Shown here piece after piece: positions 42,132-52,597 of a DNA stretch of 64,000 nt. Within the stretch, counting starts at the first letter, position 1. The number at the start of each line of letters is the position of its first letter. Where the stretch lies: assembly GCA_015350385.1 (NCBI GenBank), contig WNKI01000004.1, positions 809,912 to 873,911 of the forward strand, given 5' to 3'. Below the pieces are notes generated by a model. That model did not search any database and was not told the origin of the DNA. It saw only the letters and a list, made by a program, of their open reading frames with translations. The DNA is from Aculops lycopersici (taxonomy: Eukaryota > Arthropoda > Arachnida > Trombidiformes > Eriophyidae). The position numbers and the translations under genes are program-made.

Positions 42132-43232
42132 ATGCAGGTAATTGAACCCATTGATCGGATGCGGGAAATATGCGAGAGCTTGCGGAAGGATGGCAAGAGC
42201 ATCAGGTTAGTGCCGACAATGGGCGCGCTACATGCTGGCCATGGTTCGCTTATTAGGACGGCAAAGGGTAAAACAGGTTTAGGTGTATCTGGTGGCGACA
42301 GTTGCGTGACGGATGGCGATGATGACAATGATAATAAGAGAGCCATAGTTGTAATTGTAACCATTTTTGTAAATCCAACGCAATTCAACGAGGCCAAAGA
42401 TTTTGAAAATTATCCCTCTACTCTAAACGAGGACTTAAAATTCTGCGAGAGTTTGAACGTCGACTTTGTCTTTGTACCCAAATGCTCCGATATATATCCA
42501 AACATTTCAAGCCAGTGCAAAGTGGTGCCACCCGAAGGTATGGCCAATCAACTGGAGGGAGCCTCGCGAGGAGCTAGACACTTTGAGGGAGTTCTAACGA
42601 TTGTTTCCAAATTATTCAATATAACTAAACCTCAAGTTGCCTACTTCGGCGAGAAAGATTACCAGCAACTAGTATTAGTTAGCCAGATGGTTAGAGATCT
42701 GAATATGGATGTTGATATTTGTCCCGTGCCAACGATTCGTGATGAGCTAGACATGTTGCCTCTATCGTCGAGAAACAAGCGCCTCAACGCTCAAGAACGC
42801 AAACTAGCTCCTCTTATCTACCAAATTCTGGATCAAGCTAGAGAGGCTCTAAAGGAAGTATCAACTTTCGGCGAAATTCAAAACAATCAAACTGATGAAA
42901 ATGTCACAGATAGTTGTGGCAATATTCATGACACGAAACTTGATGCAATACTAACTGGATCAATGCTGACAACAATATCCTTGAATCTCGCCAAGAATGA
43001 GGATGAAATTTTCAAAGTTGACTATCTGGAGATCAGGTGCGCTAAGGATCTAAGTAAAATTAGATACAATGACAAGCTGGGTGCCTACGATTGTCAGCTT
43101 AGCTGCTTGCAAGCAAAATTAGGCGACTCCCACTGCCATGAAGGTGATAAGCAACTCAAAACTCGCTTACTGGCGACAGTAACTGTAGGTGAGATAAGAC
43201 TTTTGGATAATATTGAGGTGATACTGAATTGA
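42132..43232 (+). CDS. panC: Pantothenate synthetase (pantoate--beta-alanine ligase)
   Basis: ATP-dependent condensation of pantoate and beta-alanine to vitamin B5, a bacterial, fungal and plant pathway that animals generally lack. The 366-residue single-exon ORF has the nucleotidyltransferase HxGH motif (PTMGALHAGHGSLIR, about residues 28-42), IFVNPTQFNE, the FGEKDYQQL motif, PTIRDELDMLPLSSRNKRL, and the C-terminal VGEIRLLDNI. All usual active-site blocks are present, so it looks functional. Two loops are expanded relative to bacterial PanC (about 285 residues): a G/D-rich insertion after SLIRTAKG and a second insertion after residue 245. It is flanked by ordinary animal genes (TMEM272-like and RagA), so it is integrated in the chromosome and not a contaminant. 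Bacterial-origin panB/panC genes are known in whiteflies and, as I recall, spider mites. No panB is in the window. Confidence 0.93.
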   Translation: MQVIEPIDRMREICESLRKDGKSIRLVPTMGALHAGHGSLIRTAKGKTGLGVSGGDSCVTDGDDDNDNKRAIVVIVTIFVNPTQFNEAKDFENYPSTLNEDLKFCESLNVDFVFVPKCSDIYPNISSQCKVVPPEGMANQLEGASRGARHFEGVLTIVSKLFNITKPQVAYFGEKDYQQLVLVSQMVRDLNMDVDICPVPTIRDELDMLPLSSRNKRLNAQERKLAPLIYQILDQAREALKEVSTFGEIQNNQTDENVTDSCGNIHDTKLDAILTGSMLTTISLNLAKNEDEIFKVDYLEIRCAKDLSKIRYNDKLGAYDCQLSCLQAKLGDSHCHEGDKQLKTRLLATVTVGEIRLLDNIEVILN

Positions 43233-43609
43233 TCTGAGAATTTTCAAAGACATAGTCTGGAAGAAAAGTATGATACGCAGGGTGACTGAGCATCGATTAT
43301 AGCCACAACAATTTCCACAAGTTCAACAACTCTCTATTATACTTAGCATTGATCTGCCGACTGGAAGTCTACCTAAAATCAGTCAACTAAACCGCACCTA
43401 TACAGATAAAAGATGTCCGTGGATTCGTGTGGATGTTTTGTATCTCGGAAAAATTTGGCTGGATTGACTAGAATTAGCACTACCTCTCGGAACGAACATG
43501 AAACTGACCACTGCCAGACGCATTTTGGAGGCCTCATAAAATCATTTCCGTCGACATGACCAACTACCAAAGAGAATCTTCTTACGTAATATAACAATTA
43601 AAATTATAC

Positions 43610-43615
43610 AATAAA
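43610..43615 (+). terminator. Candidate poly(A) signal downstream of panC
   Basis: AATAAA 378 bases after the panC stop codon, shortly before the convergent RagA stop; an ATTAAA variant for RagA lies opposite near 43684. Confidence 0.35.
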
Positions 43616-43707
43616 ACTTGTTTCAGCATTTTCTGGTGACAATTTCCCGAGCCAAACAAATACTTGTTGATTGGGCAATTCTATTTTAATAATAGACCAA
43701 CGAAGTG

Positions 43708-44637
43708 TTATCTTGCTTTGGATCTAACGCCCTCAAGTTGTTCAAAGTGCTTGCGTGCATTCTTAATATTCAATAGGGTAGCCGAAGAGGGAATTGACGA
43801 GTCGGACATAACAACCATCACATATGTATTTGGAGTAAATATATCAATAAAGGCGGCGAATTTAGAATTTCTCAGTTCCATGCTCTGGAATTGGGCTGCC
43901 AATTTACTGCAACTCAACTTAAACTGTTTGATTATATTGGAAACTCGCTCGAATCGATGGATGTCGTGGTGTTGTTTTCTTTGGCAATAGGAGATGATTA
44001 GAAATGTTGCCCTCTCAAATAGCAGGACTTCGTCTGCGTCTATTGATTCGGCAAAGTGATTCAGGTGCCTTTCGAGTTCTTGAACATTCGGAACGAGCGT
44101 ATATACAATAGCTGACCAAGCTTTGTATAAAGTTTCGTCCCAAATCGAAGTCCTGAAGCAAGTGCAGGACATTGTAGGTGTCAGGGATCTAAGACGATTC
44201 TCTCTATCCCTGAAAACACTATCGCGCTGATCATCTGGAACCAAGTCCATTTTGTGTATCAAACAGAATACCTTGGCATCGGGAGAGTATTGACTTAGAG
44301 CATCTAAACAGGTGCGATAATAATGAGTGTCTCTCTCTAACTCGCGTGATTCAACATCGAATACATAGATGAGAACCTCGACATTTCTGAATATGTTGTC
44401 ACGTTGATTGGAGAAATAGTTTTCCATAAAACCTTCTTGACCTCCACAATCCCATAGATTGAGGACTAGATCGCCTAGAAATCTAACGTGGGAATGCTCG
44501 ACATCGATTGTGGCTCCTAACCGGCGAGTATCACGAGCAATATAATTGGCGAAAATGATCGATCTCATACTCGTTTTTCCAGACCCGCTCTTACCCATCA
44601 ATAAAACCTTCTTCTTCATGCTGACTTGATTTAACAT
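43708..44637 (-). CDS. RRAGA: RagA/RagB GTPase
   Basis: Ras-related lysosomal GTPase that pairs with RagC/D and recruits mTORC1 to lysosomes when amino acids are available. 309 residues, close to the 313 of human RagA, with near-complete identity in the G domain: KKKVLLMGKSGSGKTSMRS (P-loop, residues 15-23), ARDTRRLGATIDVEHSHVRF (switch I), LNLWDCGGQEGFMENYF (switch II), HKMDLV (G4) and FRTSIWDETLYKAWS. The C-terminal roadblock-type domain includes DEVLLFERATFLIISY, ISNIIKQFKLSCSKLA-type sequence, and FAAFIDIFTPNTYVMVVMSD. ATG at 44637; an internal ATG at 44619 corresponds to the MKKKV of the family core. Divergent from CysRS (537 bp) and convergent with panC. Confidence 0.97.
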   Translation of the reverse strand: MLNQVSMKKKVLLMGKSGSGKTSMRSIIFANYIARDTRRLGATIDVEHSHVRFLGDLVLNLWDCGGQEGFMENYFSNQRDNIFRNVEVLIYVFDVESRELERDTHYYRTCLDALSQYSPDAKVFCLIHKMDLVPDDQRDSVFRDRENRLRSLTPTMSCTCFRTSIWDETLYKAWSAIVYTLVPNVQELERHLNHFAESIDADEVLLFERATFLIISYCQRKQHHDIHRFERVSNIIKQFKLSCSKLAAQFQSMELRNSKFAAFIDIFTPNTYVMVVMSDSSIPSSATLLNIKNARKHFEQLEGVRSKAR

Positions 44638-45174
44638 ACACGACTACTACGATAAGGTTTTTGCAATGTCGATTTCTAATCCTATTTTGTCTTGAGTGTA
44701 AAATCTACTAGTCTTATAATTAGTTCTACCTCAAACTCTAAATAAATAGGTAAAGTTGTCTTGGTTGTTTTGTGGTTATGTATAAGTTAGTTATCATCTC
44801 GAGATCTAAACGAAAACTAGTGAATCACAATGCATGATGGAACTGATAACATGAAGATTGACACAAACTTCGGAGGGAGAAGCAAGAGCAAACAGGAGTG
44901 CAGACTTTAATTTTGTGACACATGAAAATTTCCTACGATCAAATCCATGCTGCGGTTGTTACGAAAAATCGCCTGTCGCAAAAAGAGAATGACTAGTTGT
45001 CAAAAGTTCGCTGAAGAGAATAAAAAATCCAATCAGCTGTGTACCATCAACAACCTAGTCAACAAATGTAAACTGAAGAGTCACGTGGTAGAGATTTGCG
45101 AGTGAGTAACTGCGGATGTAACCTTATCACACTTTGTTATGTAATTCATAATGATGTAAAATTAATTGATAACC

Positions 45175-46734
45175 ATGTCAAAAATATTACGACTCTACAA
45201 CACTTTCACCAAATCCTACAATGAGCTCAAGTTGTCCGGGAAACTCATCCAGACGAATCAAGTTGGACCTCCTATTCATGGGTCGCTATACATTTGCGGC
45301 CCGACAGTATATTCCGATTGCCATGTCGGTCATGCTTTAACTTACATCAGATCAGACTTGCTAAGGCGATTTCTGAAGTCCTTCTTCAATGTTAGACTGA
45401 TAACAGTGATGAACATTACCGATATAGATGACAAAATATTAGCAAGATCCAAAGAAGAATATGGATCAAGCCACGACGTTGATACAGATCCGTCTAGTCA
45501 CCCATACAATCAAATTAGTGAGAAGTATTTCAAGTCATTCATTGCAGATATGGAATTGGTCAAAAATCTACCGGCAGACATGTACATGTTGGTATCGAAA
45601 CAGGTGCCAGCAATAAGAAATTTTATTGCAAAGTTGGAAGAAAACAAACAGGCTTATAGGGCTGAGAATGGCGATATTTACTTTAAAGTTGCATCTGTAC
45701 CTAACTATGTAGGTCGAGTTGATGCTAGAAAAGAGAAAGCGACAGCAACAAATGAGTATAAGCAGGAAATAAGAGATTTTGCCTTGTGGAAGAAGGCGAA
45801 ACCGGGCGAACCGGTTTGGTTATATAAGAGCCGTGTAGACGGCTATGTGATACCAGGCAGACCTGGCTGGCACGTTCAATGTTCAGCCATATCAAGTTCA
45901 ATATTTGGCCAGGAGTTGGACATTCACTATGGCGGCAAGGATCTCATTTTCCCTCATCACTACAATGAGGAGGCTTGTTGCTGTGCCTACCACAATCTAG
46001 ACACATCCGAGTCGCTACATGTTTGGACGAAACATTGGCTTCACTCCGGCCATATGGTCTTAGCCGACACCAAGATGAGTAAGTCTTTGGGCAACGTAAT
46101 ACCCATAAAAGATTTCGTAGAACGAACATCAGTGAATGCCCTCCGACTGTTATGTGTCCACTCTCACTATAGAGCCGATATCAAGTTCAACGACGGCCTA
46201 ATCGACAATATTCGATCAATCGATCACAAGATCAATGCATTTTATTGTTTCTTGCGGGAAGCTTTAGCCCAAAAACAAAATTCCCCTGAAGAGATTGACT
46301 TGCCTTTCATCGGCAACGAGGTGGAGAGAGCAATCACTTCAACTTATGATGCCATTGCCAGTGGAGTTTGTGAAGATTTAGACTTGAATCAAGGTTTAAA
46401 TGCAATATTGGATTTGTCCAAGCTACTCTACTCACTTGATCCCAAAGCCATCAGGCCCAGTGAGCTGGTTGCCTCTTTGTCGTTGCTAAAGAATTGGTCA
46501 GATACCTGTGGACTAAACTACGGCATTTCCGGTGATAGTCTGAGCACCGACTTGTTGCTCAATTTATTGGTTGATTATCGACAAAGTGTTCGCTTGTGGG
46601 CAATAAAAGAGCTAAAGTCTAGGCAAACGAGGGAGGATAAGCAAAAGTTACAACAATTACTGGTAGAAAGCGATAAAGTTAGAGGGCAGATCGATGAACT
46701 CGGATTTGTCATTCGAGATCCAAAGGCAAAATAA
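45175..46734 (+). CDS. CARS2: Cysteinyl-tRNA synthetase, organellar type
   Basis: Class I aminoacyl-tRNA synthetase charging tRNA-Cys, most like mitochondrial CARS2. 519 residues from the first ATG at 45175. Zinc and active-site residues: C41 (YICGPTVYSDCHVGHA), HVGH (50-53, the HIGH motif), then HVQCSAISS, DIHYGGKDLIFPHHYNEEACC, and KMSKSLGNV (300-304). The N-terminus (MSKILRLYNTFTKSYNELK) is basic and acid-poor, fitting mitochondrial import. It lacks the large insertion of cytosolic CARS1. The stop codon TAA is embedded in a poly(A) signal (AATAAA at 46730-46735). Divergent from RagA. Confidence 0.93.
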   Translation: MSKILRLYNTFTKSYNELKLSGKLIQTNQVGPPIHGSLYICGPTVYSDCHVGHALTYIRSDLLRRFLKSFFNVRLITVMNITDIDDKILARSKEEYGSSHDVDTDPSSHPYNQISEKYFKSFIADMELVKNLPADMYMLVSKQVPAIRNFIAKLEENKQAYRAENGDIYFKVASVPNYVGRVDARKEKATATNEYKQEIRDFALWKKAKPGEPVWLYKSRVDGYVIPGRPGWHVQCSAISSSIFGQELDIHYGGKDLIFPHHYNEEACCCAYHNLDTSESLHVWTKHWLHSGHMVLADTKMSKSLGNVIPIKDFVERTSVNALRLLCVHSHYRADIKFNDGLIDNIRSIDHKINAFYCFLREALAQKQNSPEEIDLPFIGNEVERAITSTYDAIASGVCEDLDLNQGLNAILDLSKLLYSLDPKAIRPSELVASLSLLKNWSDTCGLNYGISGDSLSTDLLLNLLVDYRQSVRLWAIKELKSRQTREDKQKLQQLLVESDKVRGQIDELGFVIRDPKAK

Positions 46735-46735
46735 A
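46730..46735 (+). terminator. Poly(A) signal overlapping the CysRS stop codon
   Basis: AATAAA includes the TAA stop (46732-46734), the same arrangement as in ALG12. Confidence 0.45.
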
Positions 46736-47815
46736 GGCGGCAACGATGGCGAGTTAGATAGTAAATGTCTGGTAATGTATATATTCCGTTGCAATTTCGA
46801 GTTGGCTTCGTGCAGAAAAACGGGAATCTAGTGGAGAGAAGCGTTTGAGATGAATTGATAGCCTCTGGCTAACTCTTAGTCTTGGCAAGGACTAGTGATT
46901 GTTGGTTGGCGCACCGGTTGCATGATGCTGGCGATTGTGAAACTGGCAAGGTGAAGGTGAAATTCGTTGCGTCATTCTAGCGAGTCATTTAGAACTCTGC
47001 TCACCGGAATGATGATGATCTAGCTTGTGTAAGAGAGTACCACAATTACCATCAACACCAACTTACGGTTCTGGTCGTGTGTTGGTCTCGCAACATGCGC
47101 GAGACGAGAGATTAGGGAAAAGTTCCATTAGCCATCCGCCGCTAATACGGGGTTAGCTCGCGATGGGGAAATAAGAAATCCAGAGTCCAAGCCAGAAACT
47201 TGCTTAGGCCGGTAGTGGTTACGGTGGTTATGGTAGCGGTTATGGCATACGAGACCATTAGATGTACAGGTAGATTTCAGGAACAGATAATGAGCACTGG
47301 TCGATCGGATAGGATATCAGCCACCAGTGCTTGACGACCAGTCTCAAGTTCCTAGTTTCGCTCGCCCTTTCCCTGATACAACCATTTCACTTCTACTCCT
47401 GATAAATCGTTTGGCTGATTAAAATTCAATATTAAACTGCATCAAAGAAACTTGCCAACAGTGGTACAAGCAATGCTCGCCAACAACCTGTTCAACCTCA
47501 ATTTCGGTTGTGGCGTCATCATCATCGTTGTCTAACAGTGAACTTGTACTCTTACTGCTCGTGCATCCATGTGCCAACATCATTTCGACTTTGGCTCTCA
47601 CCCTCCCCCTCCCCCTCCTCTCTCTCTCCCTCCCTCTCCCTCGCTCCCGCTCTACTCGCGTTTCATCTAGAGCCGACTGCAAATCGACGCTTAATTGGCT
47701 GGCAGTAGACGCCAGGTATCCGCGACGAACCCACTTGTTACTCTTGTTGTTGGTTCATCTGAGTCTGCCGTTGTTGTCGCTGCAGTCGATAAGCGTCATG
47801 TCGACCGAGCTTGGC

Positions 47816-48228
47816 AAACAGGCAGTTGGTTGGCTCGGCTTGAAAACTTGTCAAAGTCGACTTACGCACATGGCTATGCAATCCCTCTCTCTCTCTCTCT
47901 CTCTCTCGTACCGTTACTTAGAAAGGTATACGACTGTTAGTACGTACTAACTAACCTAACGTTCGTACCGTAACCGTTCCTTACCTAACCGTAACGACGT
48001 ACGGCGGGGNNNNNNNNNNNNNNNNNNNNAAACGGACGACGTAGGTTTGGGTCGTCGGACCGTTCGTAAACGTTAAACGTTCGTAACGTAACGACGTTAC
48101 GTACGACACTAGCGTACTAGTCGATACCTCCTCTCTCTCTCTCTCTCTCTCGCCGTTAACTTTGAAAAGGATAGACATTGTAGCTACTAACCAACTTGCG
48201 TAACCGTCTTCCTACCAAGACAGCGGGG
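47816..48228. repeat. Artefactual duplication around assembly gap
   Basis: Sequence after the left CT run (47908-48009) aligns in order with that after the right CT run (48152-48228), but with many spurious CGTA-type insertions: landmarks CCGTTA, GAAA, GTTAG/GTAG, ACTAAC, TAACCG, CCT, GCGGGG. Likewise 48030-48127 (right of the gap) aligns with 47816-47883, again inflated: AAAC, GG, GTTGG/GTAGG, CGG, TTG, CTCTCT. The two contigs overlap and should have been merged. Confidence 0.75.
48010..48029. other. Assembly gap (20 N), probably negative-length
   Basis: Twenty Ns between two contig ends that carry the same locus twice, so no sequence is likely to be missing. Confidence 0.98.
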
Positions 48229-49470
48229 CGCCGCCGGGTGCTTAACAAACCAAATATACCGACACAAAATGAGAGAACTTGGCTCCGCTCCAGGTAAAGT
48301 TTGCGGATATTTGCTAGACTATTGTCGACGATAATTTACAATTAGTAGCAGCGACAGTAGCAACAATGATAGCAGTTGTGTTAGCAAGTTGTCGGTTGGC
48401 CAATGCATAGGTTCCAGCGCAACAGGTAACACTTTTTAAGGCAAAATGAAGTGAGAATTTAGTATCGAGGAAGCGAGAACTAACACAACAACATCCCACC
48501 TGATTACTCACAACTAACAATAACTCGCCAAGAAGCGTTAGCAGTGAGAGAGAAGGAAACAGAGATATATATATATTACATTTCGTATTTGGTTAAAATT
48601 TAGATTCTTGGCGTCTTCGAGCTCAAATCAACTTGTACAAGTCGAGACAGAGAGAGAGGGAGGGAGTTCAGCAAGGTTTTGGAAAGATATATAAGAGGAA
48701 GAAACAACTCGAGACAATTCAAAGTAGCAGCAACAACGGAACAGCAAACACAAAGAAAGAAATAAAACCACTCGATGAGAGTGAGCACGTCCATGATACT
48801 TTAACAACATCGTTGATCTTGGACCAATCGACAGGTCATTGAATGCTCACACACTGGCCGACTAACTGAAAGCTCAAGCCATCACAGCACCATCGACTGT
48901 ATGGATTCTAAACGACCTTGCAATTGGTCATTAGCTTAACTCAATCTAGCTGGCAGAAATTTAGCTCCGACTAGCGGGAGCGCAGCTTCAAGTAAAGAAA
49001 GAGGATAGGAGATAGATTTTGCACACATACAGACAGACAGATAGACAGCTAGATAGACACTCATACACACAAATTGTGATGGTCAGCAAGGTGGTTGTTG
49101 TTATCACATCACCAGGAGGTTGAGCGGACATACAACGATTGAGCAAGCAAGTGGACAGGCAAGAGGGTAGGCAATTGGTCAGGTGAGCGGGGTAGCTGTC
49201 GCGACGTGCGCACAACCAGAAACCTGTTGAGCGCACAAGAGCTTGGCAACTTGTCTCAAATTTAGTGTACTCACCACCCAGCCAATTGGGCACAACTGTT
49301 AGAAAACTACGCTCCCAGCCTCACTAATAATGGTAATCATAGAACTAATACTACTGCTATAAGCATCAAAAGAATCTGGACAAAAATCAAGTTTTCATAG
49401 AGGAAAGGAATTGGAAAATTGAGAGATAGACTTGGGAATATTTAAACCGGAAGTCGGTGCCATACATATA

Positions 49471-52400
49471 ATGTCAAGCGAGCAATCAAGTTTAGAGCCT
49501 CATGAGGCCGAAACGAAGCAACAACCAGAGCAACAACAACAACAGCAAGAGCATCAAATAGCTGATGACACAATACATATGGAGGAGCTCAATAGATTGG
49601 GCAGAAGATTATCAACTCCAGCAAGATTAGTGCCCTCAACTTTAAAAGGTCAGCAAACTCCAGAAAGTCCCTCGTGTAGAGGAAACCCGTCAAAATTGGT
49701 CAGGCATTATAGTTTAAATCGTCACCAAAGATGTAGAGATTCGCTTGTGGGCCGGAATATCGGCGATCACAAGCTCAATAAATCGAGAGGATGCGCCAGC
49801 GGCCGCAGAAGTGGCCACGACGATACCAATCACCGCAGCTTAAAGACTTCCGGTTCACCGGGCTCCTCGTCGGCAAGCGACTCGGCTTTTAGTCAGTCAC
49901 AAACGACCCTTGGCTCAGAGAGCGAGCATTCAACGGCAAATTGTTTCCGGGAATCGCTAAGGAGCGAGGAGAAGCCAAATCGTAGGAGGTATAGTTCAGA
50001 TTCAAATTTATTTGGCCCCGAGCTAGAGGGCGATCACTTCAAGATTGTGTGGCGCAATTTAAGTTACAAAATACCCGAGAAAAAGTTTGCCAGGTCCCTT
50101 AGTTGGTTGAAGCGGAAGCGCGAGGCTCTATGGCCGACAACAATTGATCTTGGAAACGATGAGGTCGATCAAATTGCGCCCCACCAACTGGATGAGCAGC
50201 CCGTCAAGCCACCGCTGATTGGAAAAGCAAGAGACGTTATCTTCTCGAATCTAAACGGTTGCGTCAAATCTGGCCAACTAACGGCCATCCTGGGACCAAG
50301 TGGCGCCGGAAAGACAACCTTTCTCAAGTGCCTAACGAATAGCATTAGTAAGGGAGTCTCGGGGAGCATTGATATCACAGGCGGCGGTGCCTCTAGTCAT
50401 CACTTAAAGCTTTGCATTATACCACAAAAGGATTACCTATTTGATAATTTGACTGTGATGGAGAATCTAATATTTGCCTCAAAGATCAAGAATCCAAACA
50501 AGGCAAACGTCATCTTCGATCACCTGGACAACGTTCAACGAGTTGCAGATCTCTTGGGCTTGCAGGCGTGTTTAAAGCTAAAGACTAGCCGTCTATCTGG
50601 AGGTCAATATAAACGGGTATCCATAGCACAAGAGCTTCTATCTAAGCCGGATATTTTGATCCTCGACGAGCCCACTTCCGGTTTGGACTCGTTAACCTGC
50701 TTTAGAACCATATCGGTTTTACGGGATTTAGTGAACAAATCGCGTGCTGGTCTAATGCCACCGCTGGCCATTATCATGACCATCCATCAGCCACAGATTA
50801 AGATCTTCAATATATTCCATCATGTTTACGTCCTGAGCTCCATGGGCAAGTGCGTCTACGAGGGTCGACCTGAGTATTTGATGGACACTGTGGCCGATTG
50901 TTGCAAGCTAATTCCACCTCCCGATGATCTAAATCCCGCCTCGTTTATTATCAACTTGGCCTCAGAAGTTTACGGAGTGGATCCTGTTGATCAACTTACC
51001 AAGTTGCAACGCGAAAACTTTGATCTACTTCATAATGATTTCCACCAACATCACCAGCATCAGCTTCAGCTTCAACTTCAACACCAACACCACCACCATC
51101 ACCACCAAGTTGGCTCCACTGGGCCAATGCTAAACAAAAATCTCGTCCATTATATTGATAGCAATGACAAGAATATTACCAAAAAAATCCTATCGGCCAC
51201 AACCAAGCAGCAACAGGTGCAAGTGGCAAAAGGTTGTCAGGTGGCAGTGGAAATTAGCTCAAACTTGAATAAGCCGAAGCTCGAGGCTGATGATAGTAGT
51301 GGAGGGAGTAAGTTTAGAATAAGTGCCAGGCTTAGGAAGCGCAACAGTCAAACAGGTAGCTTTTGGGCGCATACCTGGCTCCTAATGAAGCGCCTGTGGA
51401 TTTCAATGTGGCGAGACCCTCTGCTAACCACCACCCGCGTCACCTTCCATTTGGTCGTCCCTTTTGTCTTCTATTTTATCTACAGCCAAAAGTCGGGCGC
51501 TGCGAACGCCTGTCCCTATGTCGATAGGGAAATCGACTTCCAGTCAATGGCATCCGAGGCGACGGTTAAGAGATTGACACAGCAACACGACGAGTTGATA
51601 TTAACATTTGAAAATGTATCACTATTTTTCCTACTGTTATACTCTTTCTCAATGTGCGTTTTAGCTGTCACAGCTTTATCCTTCCCATTGAACATGCAAA
51701 TATTACTCAAAGAAACAAGCAACGGATGGTACTCAATGCCAAGATTTGTAATGGCCAAGACACTTGCTGATCTACCAATTGAGCTAGCCATGCCTATGAC
51801 TAGTGTTGCCATTGCTTATGTTTTAACCGGGCAGCCAAGTTCCTATTTATGTTGGCGAATGCTAACTGTAACGGCAGTGATGACATTGTGCTCACTTATA
51901 TCTCAAACTCAAGGGCTATTATTTGGTGCCTATTTTATGAACAACGTTCAAGCTGCAGTCTTTGTATCTCAAGCCTCCTCGCTTCCTTGGATTTTGTTAT
52001 CCGGTTTCACCACTCGAGTTAGCGAACTGCCTCGAGTTTTGCAATGGCTCAGCTTTGGTTCCATCTATCGGCTTGGCATTGAGTCTATAGTAGCCGTGCG
52101 CTATGGTTTTGGAATGTGTCCTTGCGATGAAGAGCTGGTAAATGACACGCCCGTCAAGATGGTCGGTGTTCCAAGCCAATTGCGGTCCGTTATGCGCTAC
52201 TATTTGGACACGTACGCCGATACTACCACCGTGGCACCACTAATGATTGGCACCACTGACAACCAAACGGCGCCAACAAGTGGCGGCTCTTCCAACAAAG
52301 CACCAGATGACATATTTGAAACTATTGCAACCACACTATCGAGAGCAAATACGTTTGGCGTGGACATTGCCAACTGTCACGATGTTAGACCATTCATTTT

Positions 52401-52515
52401 GAGTGCTCGTGAGGTAGATGAGAAAACTTTGCCAGCATTTTTCCTAATATTGGTCATTATATTTGTTGTCCTAAAACTTCTACTGTTCTGGGTCGTTAGA
52501 CTTCGTGCAAGTTGA
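49471..52515 (+). CDS. ABCG-family half-transporter (ABCG1/4-like)
   Basis: ATP-driven membrane half-transporter; ABCG1/ABCG4 relatives move sterols or phospholipids, and the insect relative E23 is ecdysone-induced. 1,014 residues from the ATG at 49471, much longer than the usual 650-700. Residues 1-195 are an S/Q-rich cytosolic extension. The nucleotide-binding domain follows, with Walker A (GPSGAGKTT, 275-283), a Q-loop (IPQKDYLFDNLTVMENL), the signature LSGGQYKRVSIAQELL (from 375), Walker B (ILILDEPTSGLD, D399) and the H-loop (IMTIHQPQ). A linker with H/Q runs (about 520-550) precedes the membrane domain from about residue 625 (six helices; VLTGQPSSY, LLSGFTTRVSELPRVLQWLS and FGSIYRLGIESIVAVRYGFG are ABCG1-like). 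The substrate cannot be read from sequence. AATAAA at 52545-52550. Convergent with the ubinuclein gene (82 bp). Confidence 0.92.
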   Translation: MSSEQSSLEPHEAETKQQPEQQQQQQEHQIADDTIHMEELNRLGRRLSTPARLVPSTLKGQQTPESPSCRGNPSKLVRHYSLNRHQRCRDSLVGRNIGDHKLNKSRGCASGRRSGHDDTNHRSLKTSGSPGSSSASDSAFSQSQTTLGSESEHSTANCFRESLRSEEKPNRRRYSSDSNLFGPELEGDHFKIVWRNLSYKIPEKKFARSLSWLKRKREALWPTTIDLGNDEVDQIAPHQLDEQPVKPPLIGKARDVIFSNLNGCVKSGQLTAILGPSGAGKTTFLKCLTNSISKGVSGSIDITGGGASSHHLKLCIIPQKDYLFDNLTVMENLIFASKIKNPNKANVIFDHLDNVQRVADLLGLQACLKLKTSRLSGGQYKRVSIAQELLSKPDILILDEPTSGLDSLTCFRTISVLRDLVNKSRAGLMPPLAIIMTIHQPQIKIFNIFHHVYVLSSMGKCVYEGRPEYLMDTVADCCKLIPPPDDLNPASFIINLASEVYGVDPVDQLTKLQRENFDLLHNDFHQHHQHQLQLQLQHQHHHHHHQVGSTGPMLNKNLVHYIDSNDKNITKKILSATTKQQQVQVAKGCQVAVEISSNLNKPKLEADDSSGGSKFRISARLRKRNSQTGSFWAHTWLLMKRLWISMWRDPLLTTTRVTFHLVVPFVFYFIYSQKSGAANACPYVDREIDFQSMASEATVKRLTQQHDELILTFENVSLFFLLLYSFSMCVLAVTALSFPLNMQILLKETSNGWYSMPRFVMAKTLADLPIELAMPMTSVAIAYVLTGQPSSYLCWRMLTVTAVMTLCSLISQTQGLLFGAYFMNNVQAAVFVSQASSLPWILLSGFTTRVSELPRVLQWLSFGSIYRLGIESIVAVRYGFGMCPCDEELVNDTPVKMVGVPSQLRSVMRYYLDTYADTTTVAPLMIGTTDNQTAPTSGGSSNKAPDDIFETIATTLSRANTFGVDIANCHDVRPFILSAREVDEKTLPAFFLILVIIFVVLKLLLFWVVRLRAS

Positions 52516-52544
52516 TAGTTGTGAGGAGAGATATAGAGGTTAAG

Positions 52545-52550
52545 AATAAA
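52545..52550 (+). terminator. Poly(A) signal of the ABCG gene
   Basis: AATAAA 30 bases after the ABCG stop codon. Confidence 0.6.
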
Positions 52551-52597
52551 GTCACAGGATGTTAATCAATCAGTTGGGAAAGTCTTCTTCTCTAGCC

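Larger units (their letters stand above)
46735..49470. other. 2.7-kb non-coding region upstream of ABCG gene, with faulty contig join
   Basis: Non-coding, with CT/GA tracts (around 47600-47640, 47884-47907, 48128-48151). It contains an N gap flanked by two partially corrupted copies of each other's sequence (see the gap entry). No gene recognised. Confidence 0.6.
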
